A stretch of DNA of 30,857 nucleotides, from contig JAUCBJ010005815.1 of the NCBI GenBank assembly GCA_032718475.1, forward strand, positions 1-30,857. Reading direction: 5' to 3'. The notes under the pieces are model-generated. The model made no database searches, had not been told where the DNA came from, and saw only the letters and a program-made list of their open reading frames with translations. The position numbers were made by a program, and so were the translations under genes. Each line of letters opens with the position of its first letter. Within the stretch, counting starts at the first letter, position 1. This document shows, in pieces, positions 20,955-30,269 of this stretch. The stretch comes from Nemertoderma westbladi (lineage: Eukaryota > Xenacoelomorpha > Nemertodermatida > Nemertodermatidae).

Positions 20955-22003
20955 GGATAGGTGTAATTTGTGACAACACCTAACAACGGTGACAACAGTC
21001 AGCCACAGTCATAAAAATAAGTTCACCATTATCGAAAATGGCCACAAAGAATGTGAATAACAGTAGATCGCAGTCCTACAAGTAATTCTGCCAAGTTTCA
21101 GCTTCGCATATCGCCGGCATGTCTGCAGGAAAACAGTCAAACGTCTGGGGACAACACACAAAATGTCCGGACAACACTCTATATCATGAATTCAGTATTC
21201 TGCAATACAGCAATACTGTTTACCAGTTAGGCCTACAGTGTTGTATAATATATAGTTTATTTATTTCTTTCAACCGTTGTCCGTCCTTCCGTCTGTTGGT
21301 CAATCTGTCGACGAATGTTTGAAGGCTAATAAACATTAAACATTCCTCAACGGAATTAATTATAAAGGTCAAGTTTGAATTATTGATACCCAGACAGCCG
21401 TACGCTAAGCTTGCAACCACGAGCGATTCCACTGCCTGTTGTCGATGCAATCAACTAAATCGTCCATCACTACTTACTTGCTTCTTGCTTCAGATAACGG
21501 TATCCAACATATTCCGGGAGTTCATTGGTAGATATAGGATGCTTCGCAAGCATGGCGTACGGCCGTACGGGTATCACTATTTCAACCTTGGCCTATACTT
21601 AATTCAATCGAATGAATTCCATTCCATTTATTAGATTCTAACATTCGGCGACAGATCGACCAACAGACGGCAGGACGGACAACGATTGAAAGAAATACAT
21701 AAACTACATATTACAACACTCTAGGCCTAACCGGTAGTAAGGAAGCAGTATTGAAAGAATACAGAATTCATGATTTAGAGTGTTGTTCGGGCATTTTGTG
21801 AGTTGTCCCCAGACATTTGACTGTTTTTCCTACTACTTGCCGGCGATATGCGGAGCTGAAACTTGGCAGAAATACTTTTAGGACTGCGATCTACTATTAT
21901 TCACATTGTATATGGCCATTTTTGATAATTGTCAACCATTTTTTTTTTACTGTGGATGACTTTTGTCACCGTTTTTAGGTGTTGTCACAAATTCCACCTA
22001 TCC
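20955..22003. mobile_element. Foldback element, ~380-bp terminal inverted repeats
   Basis: The left arm (about 20955-21333) and right arm (about 21627-22003) are imperfect reverse complements over their whole length. The outer ends read GGATAGGTGTAATTTGTGAC against GGATAGGTGGAATTTGTGAC. Near the inner ends, CCGTCTGTTGGTCAATCTGT pairs with a copy differing by one base. A unique centre of about 290 bp separates the arms. There is no transposase; short frames inside have no recognised domain. Such elements are moved in trans by DNA transposases, or may be folded duplications. No convincing target duplication is visible (TACT on the left, TTACC on the right). It lies in intron 1, ending about 75 bp from the exon 1 donor. 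Confidence 0.85.
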
Positions 22004-22079
22004 TTACCTACCGAACATAACTCGTTGGTCATGGTCCAGTTGGCCTAAGTTGTAAAATAATTAAATATGATTAACTAAC

Positions 22080-22427
22080 ATCAACACGGTCGGCAATTAG
22101 TTGTTCCAACTGAGGCAATATAACATTATAGAAGTTAATCTCCACAACATCAGCCTGTAACTCTTTACTTAAACCCATCATTGAACCATCAGGAGCCAGA
22201 ATTTTAGCGATCATATCGAGTTTTATAGATGACGATCCTGAACTCTCGTCATCGTATTCCACATGAAGTTGTAAAACAGTACTATGGTAGCCCCTACTGG
22301 TGTCCAGAACTTGACATGTTAATGACTTAATTACAATCGGTTGATTATAATAAGTTTGTAAAACATGTTGAACCCATTCTGATGAAATATCTTCAACTGT
22401 TTCCGGAATTCCGTATTCACCGGCCAT
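22080..22427 (-). CDS. CHK kinase-like protein, exon 1 (N-lobe)
   Basis: First coding exon of a minus-strand gene of the EcKinase/DUF1679 family (CHK kinase-like; aminoglycoside/choline phosphotransferase fold), a family of small-molecule kinases. It encodes residues 1-116. The ATG at 22427 is chosen because family similarity starts just after it and its context (TACATGG) is good; an ATG at 22499 would add 24 hydrophobic residues that do not look like the family. Visible features are Trp18, a glycine/serine-rich segment around residues 44-50, the ATP-binding Lys75 in IAKIL, and Glu96 before NFY, matching the FEREIxFY region of the family. The exon ends in phase 0 before a GTTAGT donor (22079). 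The gene continues in exons at 14761, 7636 and 5684. Its substrate cannot be told from sequence; insect relatives phosphorylate ecdysteroids, but that should not be transferred here. Confidence 0.82.
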
Positions 22428-22499
22428 GTATTTAGAATAAATTACTTTGTTACAGTAGTCAATTAAAATATAAATATAATTTAGTAGGTCTAACAGCAA

Positions 22500-22667
22500 A
22501 TGTAAATTCCATTTCTGATATTTATTTTAATAATAAAAATTCGAAAAATATATAATAAATATATAAATAAATTTATATTATATAAATAATATAAAATAAA
22601 TATATATAATATACTTTAAATAGCGAAAAATAAAATGTATTTTTTGATTTATTTTGTTATGTTGTGT
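22500..22667. repeat. Low-complexity AT stretch upstream of kinase exon 1
   Basis: Almost pure A/T, with TATAAAT/ATATAA tracts between 22539 and 22615. On the minus strand it lies 75-240 bp upstream of the kinase ATG, so TATA-like words are plentiful. No single one can be picked as a promoter. Confidence 0.6.
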
Positions 22668-22742
22668 ATAATTAAATATGTGTTACAATTTTACAATTTA
22701 TATAATATATAAATTGTAAAATTGTAACACATATTTAATTAT
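22668..22742. repeat. Perfect 75-bp AT-rich palindrome
   Basis: Two 37-bp arms that are exact reverse complements flank a single central base (22705). The left arm ends TTACAATTTATATA and the right arm starts TATATAAATTGTAA. Pairing breaks at the next base outward on both sides. It could extrude as a cruciform. It lies about 240 bp upstream of the kinase start codon on the minus strand, in the likely promoter region. Confidence 0.95.
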
Positions 22743-23091
22743 GTTAAAGAGCAAAAAATTAGGTTTCGAACGGTACTTGAATGACAACAATCCGTTTAGC
22801 GGTTCAAATTTTACAACAACTATGGCCCAAATCTTAGACTCTTAAATTGTCACGGGCCATTAACACAGTCCGAAGTCTAACATTTAGTTTACAATTTAAT
22901 TCAATACTGTAGCAATCTTATCATTCACCAAATAAGTAAATAAAGGTTAACAACCTGGTCTAAAATGCCTGCAGGGTTAATAACCAATACATGTGTGTGT
23001 AGAAAGTAATTCCGGTATTATCCCCACCCCAATCTGGCCTTACCTGACCACCACTACTGTTGCACTTATTATATTTATTATACTAAGTAGT

Positions 23092-23275
23092 AGGCCTACT
23101 ACTACTACTACTAGGATCGGCATGCTGCATTACAGCTGCATTTTTAAGAATGCTGTGCCGGCTAGTCGACAAAATTGCGCCGCAACAACTCCCTATCACC
23201 CGACATTTGCTAGATCATCCGCATCTTCAAGGCCAGTGGCCTTTAAGATGCGTCTCAAGAAAGTCACGGGCTGTC
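23092..23275 (-). mobile_element. 3' fragment of the RTE-like LINE
   Basis: About 165 bp that match the 3' end of the LINE at 7903-8080, on the same strand, with scattered differences and small indels. At the element's 3' end (left) it carries a longer (CTA)n run, i.e. a TAG tail on the minus strand, of about six units. The match stops near 23275, so the copy is strongly 5'-truncated, as is usual for LINEs. Confidence 0.9.
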
Positions 23276-23438
23276 CATATACTTGACATCCCAACATGTA
23301 GAACACTCCAAGCCAATATGTTCACTTCCAAGCCAATATCAAAGTGCACGCACGCACGCACACGGACAGAAAAACAAACAAACAGATGTATTGTTGACTG
23401 CAAGAAGACCTAAAGGTCATCTAATTAGGAACCGCCAG

Positions 23439-23915
23439 GTTACTTTCTGTTATGAATCATACTTAGAAATAAAACCGTGTTGACAATGACTTCGAGTTAC
23501 TGACTGAGTGAGAGATCAAATTTAAAACGGCACTAACGATTTTTTAATTTTTTGACCATAGATACATAGGCCAAATGTAAGGTCACTCACAAATTGTCAG
23601 ACCCAAGAGGCATGGGGTCTACGAATGGGACACTCCGATTGGCCGAAACTGAAAACTCGACTCGAATTAAACGAAAGTCGTCCATACTCGCTATGAAAAT
23701 CCCTCCACCTTAGTCTCAACACCATGGTTGGGCCACGATCCTGTTGGACAGGCGTCTAGCATTGGGAAGCTCTGATTGGCTGAAACTGAAACTCGATAAA
23801 TCCCAACTAGAAGTAAACGAAACTAGTCCATACTCGATAGGAACTTATTACTTTCTGTACGGAATCCTAGAAATAAAACCGTGTTGACAATGAGTGAGAA
23901 TCCGGTAAACTGACT
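23439..23915. repeat. Diverged direct repeats upstream of the signal-peptide exon
   Basis: A block with TTACTTTCTG followed by AGAAATAAAACCGTGTTGACA occurs at about 23440-23500 and again at about 23848-23905, about 408 bp apart. A second pair, GATTGGCCGAAACTGAAA near 23637 and GATTGGCTGAAACTGAAA near 23772, is each followed by an ACTCGA and TCCATACTCG word. A weaker third copy of that second block lies near 24895-24945. This looks like an old segmental duplication of promoter-flanking DNA. The GATTGG words are inverted CCAAT boxes and may or may not be functional. Confidence 0.6.
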
Positions 23916-24046
23916 AACAACTGACATAGCCGACCAGACAGACAGAAAGAGCAGGATAGTACCAATATCTCGTCATACTGTGCTGTATAGGTGAGGACAA
24001 GACGATAAACAGAGAACATCTCAACTGTTAAGGCATTTACGTAGCC

Positions 24047-24132
24047 ATGGTTTACTCCATGGTTACGGTTACAGTGATTCTGTTATTTCTGGTTGTACTT
24101 CTTGACTCGGCACTTGAAATCCCAGATAAAAG
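24047..24132 (+). CDS. Probable first coding exon with a signal peptide
   Basis: The ATG at 24047 has a good context (GTAGCCATGG). The 28 full codons encode a short N-terminus, a hydrophobic core VTVILLFLVVLL at about residues 8-19 and then DSALEIPDK, a typical secretory signal with a plausible cleavage site after SA. The frame reaches AAAAG|GTAGGC, a good splice donor at 24133; without splicing a TAG follows at once. The reading is therefore that of a small first exon of a secreted or membrane protein. I find no second exon: an inverted-repeat element and a Gypsy element follow. It could also be a chance hydrophobic frame. Confidence 0.42.
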
Positions 24133-24234
24133 GTAGGCCTATCTTAAACCCTAAAACCAAACTGCGAAAAACCTACTTCTAACCCTAATTGGAACATAAA
24201 TAAAATAAGATTTTATAGGCATATGAGGCCCTTC

Positions 24235-24792
24235 GAGCCTGAAATATGGGCTCTTTTGCGGAAACGGGGGCATATTTTCAAAAAAATTGCAAGTCATTTT
24301 TTTTACATTTTAAGACTATTCATGAATGAAAATATTGATATTGAACTCATTTATATTCTAGAATTTATGGTAGCTAGAATTTATTAATAAAATAAACAAT
24401 ACCATTTATGCATTCACGGAAGAGTACTATTGATTAGAAATTAATTTAGTTCAGTGGATATGACGCACGAATTCCAGAAAGAAGGTGCTCGAATGGATCA
24501 TCTCCAGCCATTTTCTTCCACATGAATTCAATGAGGTAGTAGGAGGATTTAATGCAACGGTAGTAACAGTACTACTTGTAATCTTAACTAGTTCACGTTT
24601 ATTCAGATTTGAAACAGATGGAAACTGCAACTGAGCCATTGCAACTAGCTAACAACCAAATGAAATGATATATTCTAGAACGAATATTATAATTTTGTTG
24701 CTACAATACTATTAATATGTCAAAAAAATGAATTACATTTTTTTTGAAAATATGCCCCCGTTTCTGAAAAAGAGCAAATCTTATTTCAACTC
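24235..24792. mobile_element. Inverted-repeat DNA element, 558 bp
   Basis: The arms 24250-24286 and 24738-24775 are reverse complements with a few mismatches (core GGGGGCATATTTTCAAAAAA). Weaker pairing reaches outward to about 24235 and 24792 (GAGCCTGAAATA against GAGTTGAAATAA). The middle includes the 62-codon minus-strand frame described separately. No clear target duplication is visible. It is a non-autonomous DNA transposon candidate of unknown family. Confidence 0.7.
24451..24639 (-). CDS. Small hypothetical frame inside the inverted-repeat element
   Basis: 62 codons from an ATG at 24639. I do not recognise the protein; it starts MAQLQFPSVSNLNKREL and is rich in Ser and Thr. A neighbouring frame over the last 100 bp also stays open and reads more like protein (MWKKMAGDDPFEHLL), which may point to a one-base frameshift in a former transposon gene or host exon. 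The base composition is less AT-rich than the surroundings. It may be a captured exon or chance. Confidence 0.25.
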   Translation of the reverse strand: MAQLQFPSVSNLNKRELVKITSSTVTTVALNPPTTSLNSCGRKWLEMIHSSTFFLEFVRHIH

Positions 24793-25091
24793 TTAATTAA
24801 CGACTTTACAGTAGACTAAACCGAAACTTCTCCATTATCTACTCGATACGATAGGAGAACATCCAACATCTTAAACTAAGGACCATTCACACTCAATAAA
24901 TTTCGACTAGACATAAACGAAACATACGCCCATACTCGAAAGGAACATCCCATACAATGGTCTCTACCCTGCATGTGAGTCATGAGCCGTAGTTTGGGAA
25001 GAGGGGTCCGGTCTGCATATTACCAATTGGGGTGTCGTTTCAGCCTATTTTAACATATTAACTTAATTTGGCGAATATTTAATTTCGATAT

Positions 25092-25318
25092 TGTAGCAGA
25101 GAAAACAACTCGGAATAGCATTAGCTTAGGTAACATTGGAAACTGAGTGGTTGCTAGGATAACGAGATAAACAAGTTGGAGTTCACCAACTTTCAGACTG
25201 TGCTGCTGTATCTTTGTACCGTAGGCCTATCTAATCTACGTTTATTTTAAACTGAAAGAAATGCTATTAGTAATAACAATTAGTAAATAATAAAGATCGT
25301 AGCAGACGAGCTGCCACA
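25092..25318 (+). repeat. 5' LTR of the Gypsy element
   Basis: 227 bp, starting TGTAGCAGAG and ending GCTGCCACA. Compared with the 3' LTR it differs by about seven substitutions and one 2-bp indel, i.e. roughly 97% identity. This implies a moderately recent insertion. It contains a TAGGCCTA octamer at 25222-25229. Confidence 0.95.
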
Positions 25319-25336
25319 TTGGTGACCCGGAATTTT
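25319..25336 (+). promoter_or_regulatory. Primer-binding site of the Gypsy element
   Basis: Directly after the LTR the sequence reads TTGGTGACCCGGAATTTT. The TGG at 25320-25322 pairs with the CCA end of a tRNA, and TGGTGACCCGG would pair with a tRNA 3' end. I do not name the tRNA. Confidence 0.7.
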
Positions 25337-25401
25337 CAAACCGCACGTTTGAGAAAAATAATCGAACTCGCCATAAAATTGTCGATGAGAATCCGAATGG
25401 G

Positions 25402-26090
25402 ATGATGGCTGTCTCCCTCAAACTCCCCAACTTTTGGACGACTCAACCAGAAGTTTGGTTTGGCCAGGCTGAGGCACAATTCCACATACGCAGCATTACA
25501 TCAGGCGCGACCAAATATTATTACGTTGTTGGGGCGTTCAATCAATTTCAGCCGAGTGTCTGTTACAGATTATTATTCGTAATTCGCCTACCACCAACAA
25601 ATATCCCGAACTCAAGGATCAACTACTTAAAATCTACGGACTCTCCCGACGTTAACGCGCCTCCAGAATCTGGGACATAAACGGTCTCGGTGACTGCCGC
25701 CCTTCTCAACTACTAAGTGAGATGCAGACGCTATTGGGCGACGAGCACCCCTGCATGCTTTTCGAGGAACGTTTCCTTCGCCAGATGACCAAAGATATAT
25801 TGTTGCAGACTTGCTTCAACTTGCAGAGGAGGACTTAAGCAACCTCGATCGAGTTGCCGACTGCGCTGATGCCTTGTGGGAGGCCTCCCGCCACAATTTC
25901 TTCATGACCAATGCTGTTGTTAACAAAGCAGCCCGGGCTAACAAGAATACATTGACTACCACTACAAAACCATCGAATCAACATTCCTCACAATCGGCAG
26001 GTAACAAATGAATGGTGCTACTTCCACCAAAGTTTTGGCTCAAACGCCAAGAAGTGTCGCTCACCCGGCCATTTCCCGGGAAATGCCCAG
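25402..26090 (+). pseudogene. Gypsy Gag, frameshifted
   Basis: The start carries LKLPNFWTTQPEVWFGQAEA, the typical opening of invertebrate Gypsy Gag proteins; the normal product is the particle shell. Frames change near 25560 and again near 25680-25811. Later pieces include LLGDEHPCMLFEERFL-like text near 25735 and ADCADALWEASRHNFF near 25857. A zinc-knuckle remnant (CYF, then KKCRSPGHFPG in mixed frames) lies near 26015-26085. Confidence 0.85.
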
Positions 26091-26159
26091 GCCGGCTGTT
26101 AGTTGCAGCAACCATGGCCAGCCGCCCCAACCTGCTGCTTTTTGCCTGGAATCGGAATT

Positions 26160-28990
26160 CCAGACAACGTTTCCTAGTAGATACCGGGGTCGAGGTTTGC
26201 GTCCTCCCAGTGACGATGCGGGAAGCACACCCTGGACAAAATTGTACGCCACTGATTGCCGCAAATAAGACTTCCATCCAAACCTATGGACACCGCACAG
26301 TTTCTATGGAATTCCACCCACAATGGTTCAAGTGGAAGTTTATTACTGCCGATGTCTCCCAACCTCTACTCGGAGCCAAATTTCTCCGAGCAAACAACCT
26401 GCTGGTTGATATCAGTGGACACCGCTTAGTTGATGCCGAAACGCTCACTGTGATTCCCTGCGGCCAGACTACTGGCCAGGCTCTCCATCTTAGTTCGGTC
26501 GCAACTGTGAAAGACGAATTCGCCTGGTTGCTCGCTGAGTTCCCCGATATCTTGGTCCTGCGATTTACTGAATCCACAGTCAAACATGGGGCAGAGCATT
26601 TTATTCCTACCCAAGGACCACCACTACATGCGCCCATGCCCGACAACTACCTCCAGATAAACTCGAACTGGCCAAAAACAAGTTCCAGACAATGGAAGAG
26701 ATGGGAATATTTCGGTGATCCAACAGCCCCTGGGCGTCTCCCCTCCACATGGCACCAAAGCCCTGGGTTGGCTAGCACCCATGTGGCGACTACCGTCGAC
26801 TCAATGACTTCACGACCCCGGACCGTTACCCCATTCCTCATATTCAGGACTTCTCTTCCAGGTTGGCTGGTGCAAAAATCTTCTCTAACGTGGATCTGGT
26901 GCATGGTTACCACCAGATCCTGGTCCACGAGGCTGATATCTCCAAGACTGCTGTCGTAACCCCATATGGTCTTTTTGAGTTTCTCCGAATGCCATTTGGT
27001 CTAAAAAACGCAGCTCAGGCTTTCCAAAGACTGATGGACACAGTGGGACAAGGACTCGACTTCATCTTTATATATTTAGAGGATATCCTCGTTGCAAGTC
27101 GGTCGAAGGAAGAACATCACGAACATCTTCATCAGCTCTTCACTAGCCTCCAACAACATGGCCTCATCCTCAACCTCGCCAAATGCCAGTTCGGTTGAAC
27201 CACTATAGATTTCCTTGGCCATCACATTTCATCACAAGGCACCATTCCTCTGCTCCCCAAAAAGGTCGCTGCCATTCGGGATTTCACAAAACCAACCACC
27301 ATTAAAGGACTGCAGGAGTTTGTAGGAATGATAAACTTTTATCACCAGTTTATTCCTGCAGCTGCAGAAATTATGCGCCCTCTCTACAGCGCCCTTGCTG
27401 GCAAACCTAAAACACTCACTTGGACTAACAGCATGGATGTCGCATTCACAAACTCCAAGGAAGCCCTCGTCAATGCCACAATGCTCACTCACCCAAACGC
27501 ATCTTAGAACATCTGGTAGGTGATTTGTGGCTCCCACTAGCATTCTTCAGTCGACAACTGAGACCACCAAAGGTAATATACAGCGCGTTTGACTGGGAAC
27601 TCCTAGCATTCTACCTCGCTGTATGCCACTTCCGGTACTTCCTGGAGGGACGGCCATTCACTGCTTTCACCGATCACAAACCACTGACATTCGCTTTTGC
27701 CAAAACTTCCGATCCATGGTCTGACAGACAACAACGGCACCTTACATACATATCGGAGTTTACCACCACAATTGAACACATTTCAGGCAAAGATAACTGT
27801 GTAGCGGATGCCATTTCCCAGACCTCCATCCATACTATTCGGAACCTCCCTGGAATCTATTATGTTGCCATGGCAACCGCACAACTCGACGACACCGAGT
27901 TACTGACTTTCAGGACTGTCACTCTAGCCTTGAACTACAGGATATACCAGTAAGCCCAACTGGCGTCACCCTTACATACGACATCTCTATGGGCCAGCCA
28001 CATCCTTTGTGCCAGCCCTCTGGCGCCATCGTGTTTTCGACGCCATCCATGGAGTGTCACACCCTGGGATTCGAACAACAACCTCTCTAATAGCCAGCAA
28101 GTTTGTCTGGCACGGCCTACAGAAGCAGGTTCGTGAGTGGGCCAAGTGCGGCATCCCCTGGCAGTCGTCAAAAGTTCAACGCCACATACATGCACCACTC
28201 GGAACTTTCGCAGTACCCCATCCACGTTCGACCACATATATGTAGACATTGTCGGCCCACTCCCTACATCCAATGGTTATACACACCTCCTCACAATAGT
28301 GGATAGATTCACAAGGTGGCCGGAAGCCATTCCCATAACTGACATATCATCAAGTGGTTGTGCACGCACATTTATTACTAACTGGATTTCCCGCTTTGGT
28401 GTGCCAACTGATATGTCCTCCAACCGAGGATCGCAGTTCGCATCACAGCTGTGGTCGGCCATCAACCAACTGCTCGGCACACAACATCATTGCATCACTG
28501 CACCACTGCATATCACCCACAGGCGAATGGACTGGTGGAACGATTTCACCAGCACCTGAAGTGCTTGTCTCACCGGCCCTGATTAGTCCGATGAGTTACC
28601 CTGGGTGCTGCTGGGCATTCGTACCACAACCAAAGACGACTTGGGCACATCATCAGTGGAACTTGTTTACGGTGCCCCCCTCAGTGTTCCTAGTGAATTC
28701 CTACCAGCAGCCCCAGAAAACCAACATTCACCATCCACAATCCTCTCTCAACTTCGCGAGAGAGTTGGCCGGCTCGCACCAGTCCCCACCTCCCACCACG
28801 GTCCCACTCCAATCACTGTTCCACGGGAAATCGGAGATGCAAAGTTCGTCTTTGTGCGACGCGACACACATCGCACACCCCTGGAATGCCCTTATGAGGG
28901 TCCCTATAAAGTCCTCGACCAGGACCAAAGTACTTTCAAATCGACATGGGTGGCCGAACTGAAGTCATATCTATTGACAGACTGAAACCG
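26160..28990 (+). pseudogene. Gypsy Pol (protease, RT, RNase H, integrase), multiply broken
   Basis: Protease: FLVDTGVEVCVLP near 26170, with DTG kept. Reverse transcriptase: pieces in other frames from about 26590, then 26863-27198 with FSNVDLVHGYHQI and MPFGLKNA; the catalytic box reads YLED instead of YVDD, and an in-frame TGA follows at 27196. RNase H region: ISSQGTIPLLPKKV near 27230, FDWELLA near 27586 and FTDHKPLT near 27667. Integrase: an HHCC finger near 28030-28165 with a Cys replaced by Trp (CGIPW), VDIVGPLP near 28240, SSNRGSQF near 28420 where SDRGSQF is usual, and the glutamate region near 28535 in a shifted frame. A C-terminal GPYKVL-type domain lies near 28900. Active DDE and RT sites are both altered, so the enzyme is dead. 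Confidence 0.9.
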
Positions 28991-29206
28991 ACCCATCTCG
29001 ATTGGACGGAGCCACCTTCTCTCGGCCAACCACGACGCCATGATCGACCTCCTACAACCACCACGCCACAACAAGTAACTGCACCACCGCCCCAAACCCA
29101 AGGTCACAGCACAGACCCATTCCTAACCCGGAACCCGGTCAGGCCGAGAAGTTTGACCACCAAACTATTTTATTCATTATATGACAACCCTGCTATTCCG
29201 CGTTTT

Positions 29207-29226
29207 GGGGGGGGGGGGGGGGGGGG
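29207..29226 (+). repeat. Run of 20 G, possible polypurine tract of the Gypsy element
   Basis: The G tract lies 11 bp upstream of the 3' LTR, close to where the plus-strand primer (polypurine tract) is expected. A separating TCATGTACTCA is unusual for a primer that normally abuts the LTR, so the assignment is tentative. The length is probably unstable. Confidence 0.5.
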
Positions 29227-29237
29227 TCATGTACTCA

Positions 29238-29466
29238 TGTAGCAGAGAAAACAACTCGGAATAGCACATTAGCTTAGGTAACATTGGAAACTGAGTGGTT
29301 GCTAGGACAACGAGATAAACAAGTTGGAGTTCACCAACTTTCCGACTGTGCTGCTGTATCTTTGTACCGTAGGCCTACCTAATCTACGATTATTTTAAAC
29401 TGAAAGAAATGCTATTAGTAATAACAATTAGTAAATAAAATAGATCGTAGCAGACGAGCTGCCACA
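29238..29466 (+). repeat. 3' LTR of the Gypsy element
   Basis: 229 bp, starting TGTAGCAGAG and ending GCTGCCACA. It is followed by the target duplication ATAT. It has a 2-bp insertion (GCACATTAG against GCATTAG) and a few substitutions relative to the 5' LTR. A TAGGCCTA octamer lies at 29370-29377. Confidence 0.95.
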
Positions 29467-29470
29467 ATAT

Positions 29471-30269
29471 TCACCATTTAAGGTACCTTTTAAAGGAAAG
29501 TAGAAGGTTATAATGGCAGGATTTTCTAACCAAAACAATAACTAAATTTAGGAACAGAGTTTACAGTTAAAAGAGTCGGTAATGGGATTAGTTTTAGCTG
29601 AATCGATTGACCGGACGGTTTCTTCACGGGTCGCTAGGCCCGTTTCTAGTTATAATTAATTTAACAATAAATTATTTGTTTTAGATCGACTATTTTAAAT
29701 TAATTGATTGAATGTTGTTGTCTAAATTTATAAGGAAATGTTATAATGGAATTTTATAAGGAAATGTACAGGCCAGAGAGCTTAATTCTTACATTCTCAC
29801 ATACTGTATACCTATAACCTAAAATGGTATGGGCAGGCCGTAAAAAATTTACAATAATTGAGAAAATAAAAATAATTATAAAAAACAATGTAATTACTCA
29901 CCTCCACCCGTATTAGAATGGGAGCAAATAAAGATTAGAATGCCAGACATACAAACGATCATGGAGAGTCACACCATCATAAAAAATTACAAAATTTAGA
30001 ACAAAGTTATTTATTTAGTTAACAAAATAAAATAAAAGTAATAAGAATTAACTAAACTAGATAAGTTACAAATCTCAATATCTGTAGTAATGAGTCCATG
30101 ATCTGTACAAATATAACCCACCGGGAAGTAACGTGTTATACGTTACCGTATATTTGAGCAGCACGCATGTGATATACTGATAGCCGAGTTTATAGCTTTA
30201 CAAGAATTTAGTCGGACCAGCATTCGTATAAAACCACCACCATATGAAATCCTATAATATTATTATGTT
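29471..30269. other. Stretch without recognised gene right of the Gypsy element
   Basis: AT-rich DNA. A small hairpin GTAACGT...ACGTTAC lies near 30128-30146. No coding or repeat signal that I can support. Confidence 0.5.

Larger units (their letters stand above)
25092..29466 (+). mobile_element. Ty3/Gypsy LTR retrotransposon, structurally complete, coding region broken
   Basis: A 4375-bp element with two LTRs starting TG and ending CA, flanked by the 4-bp duplication ATAT at 25088-25091 and 29467-29470. Domain order is Gag, protease, reverse transcriptase, RNase H, integrase, the Ty3/Gypsy order. There is no envelope-like gene after integrase. Many frameshifts and stops split the coding region, and several catalytic residues are changed. 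It is therefore a dead copy that could only be moved by proteins from elsewhere. It lies outside the recognised kinase gene. Confidence 0.95.

Noticed and set aside
22428-22499. Longer kinase N-terminus starting at the ATG at 22499
   Set aside because: The extra 24 residues are hydrophobic, AT-codon driven and unlike the family. The ATG at 22427 has the better context.
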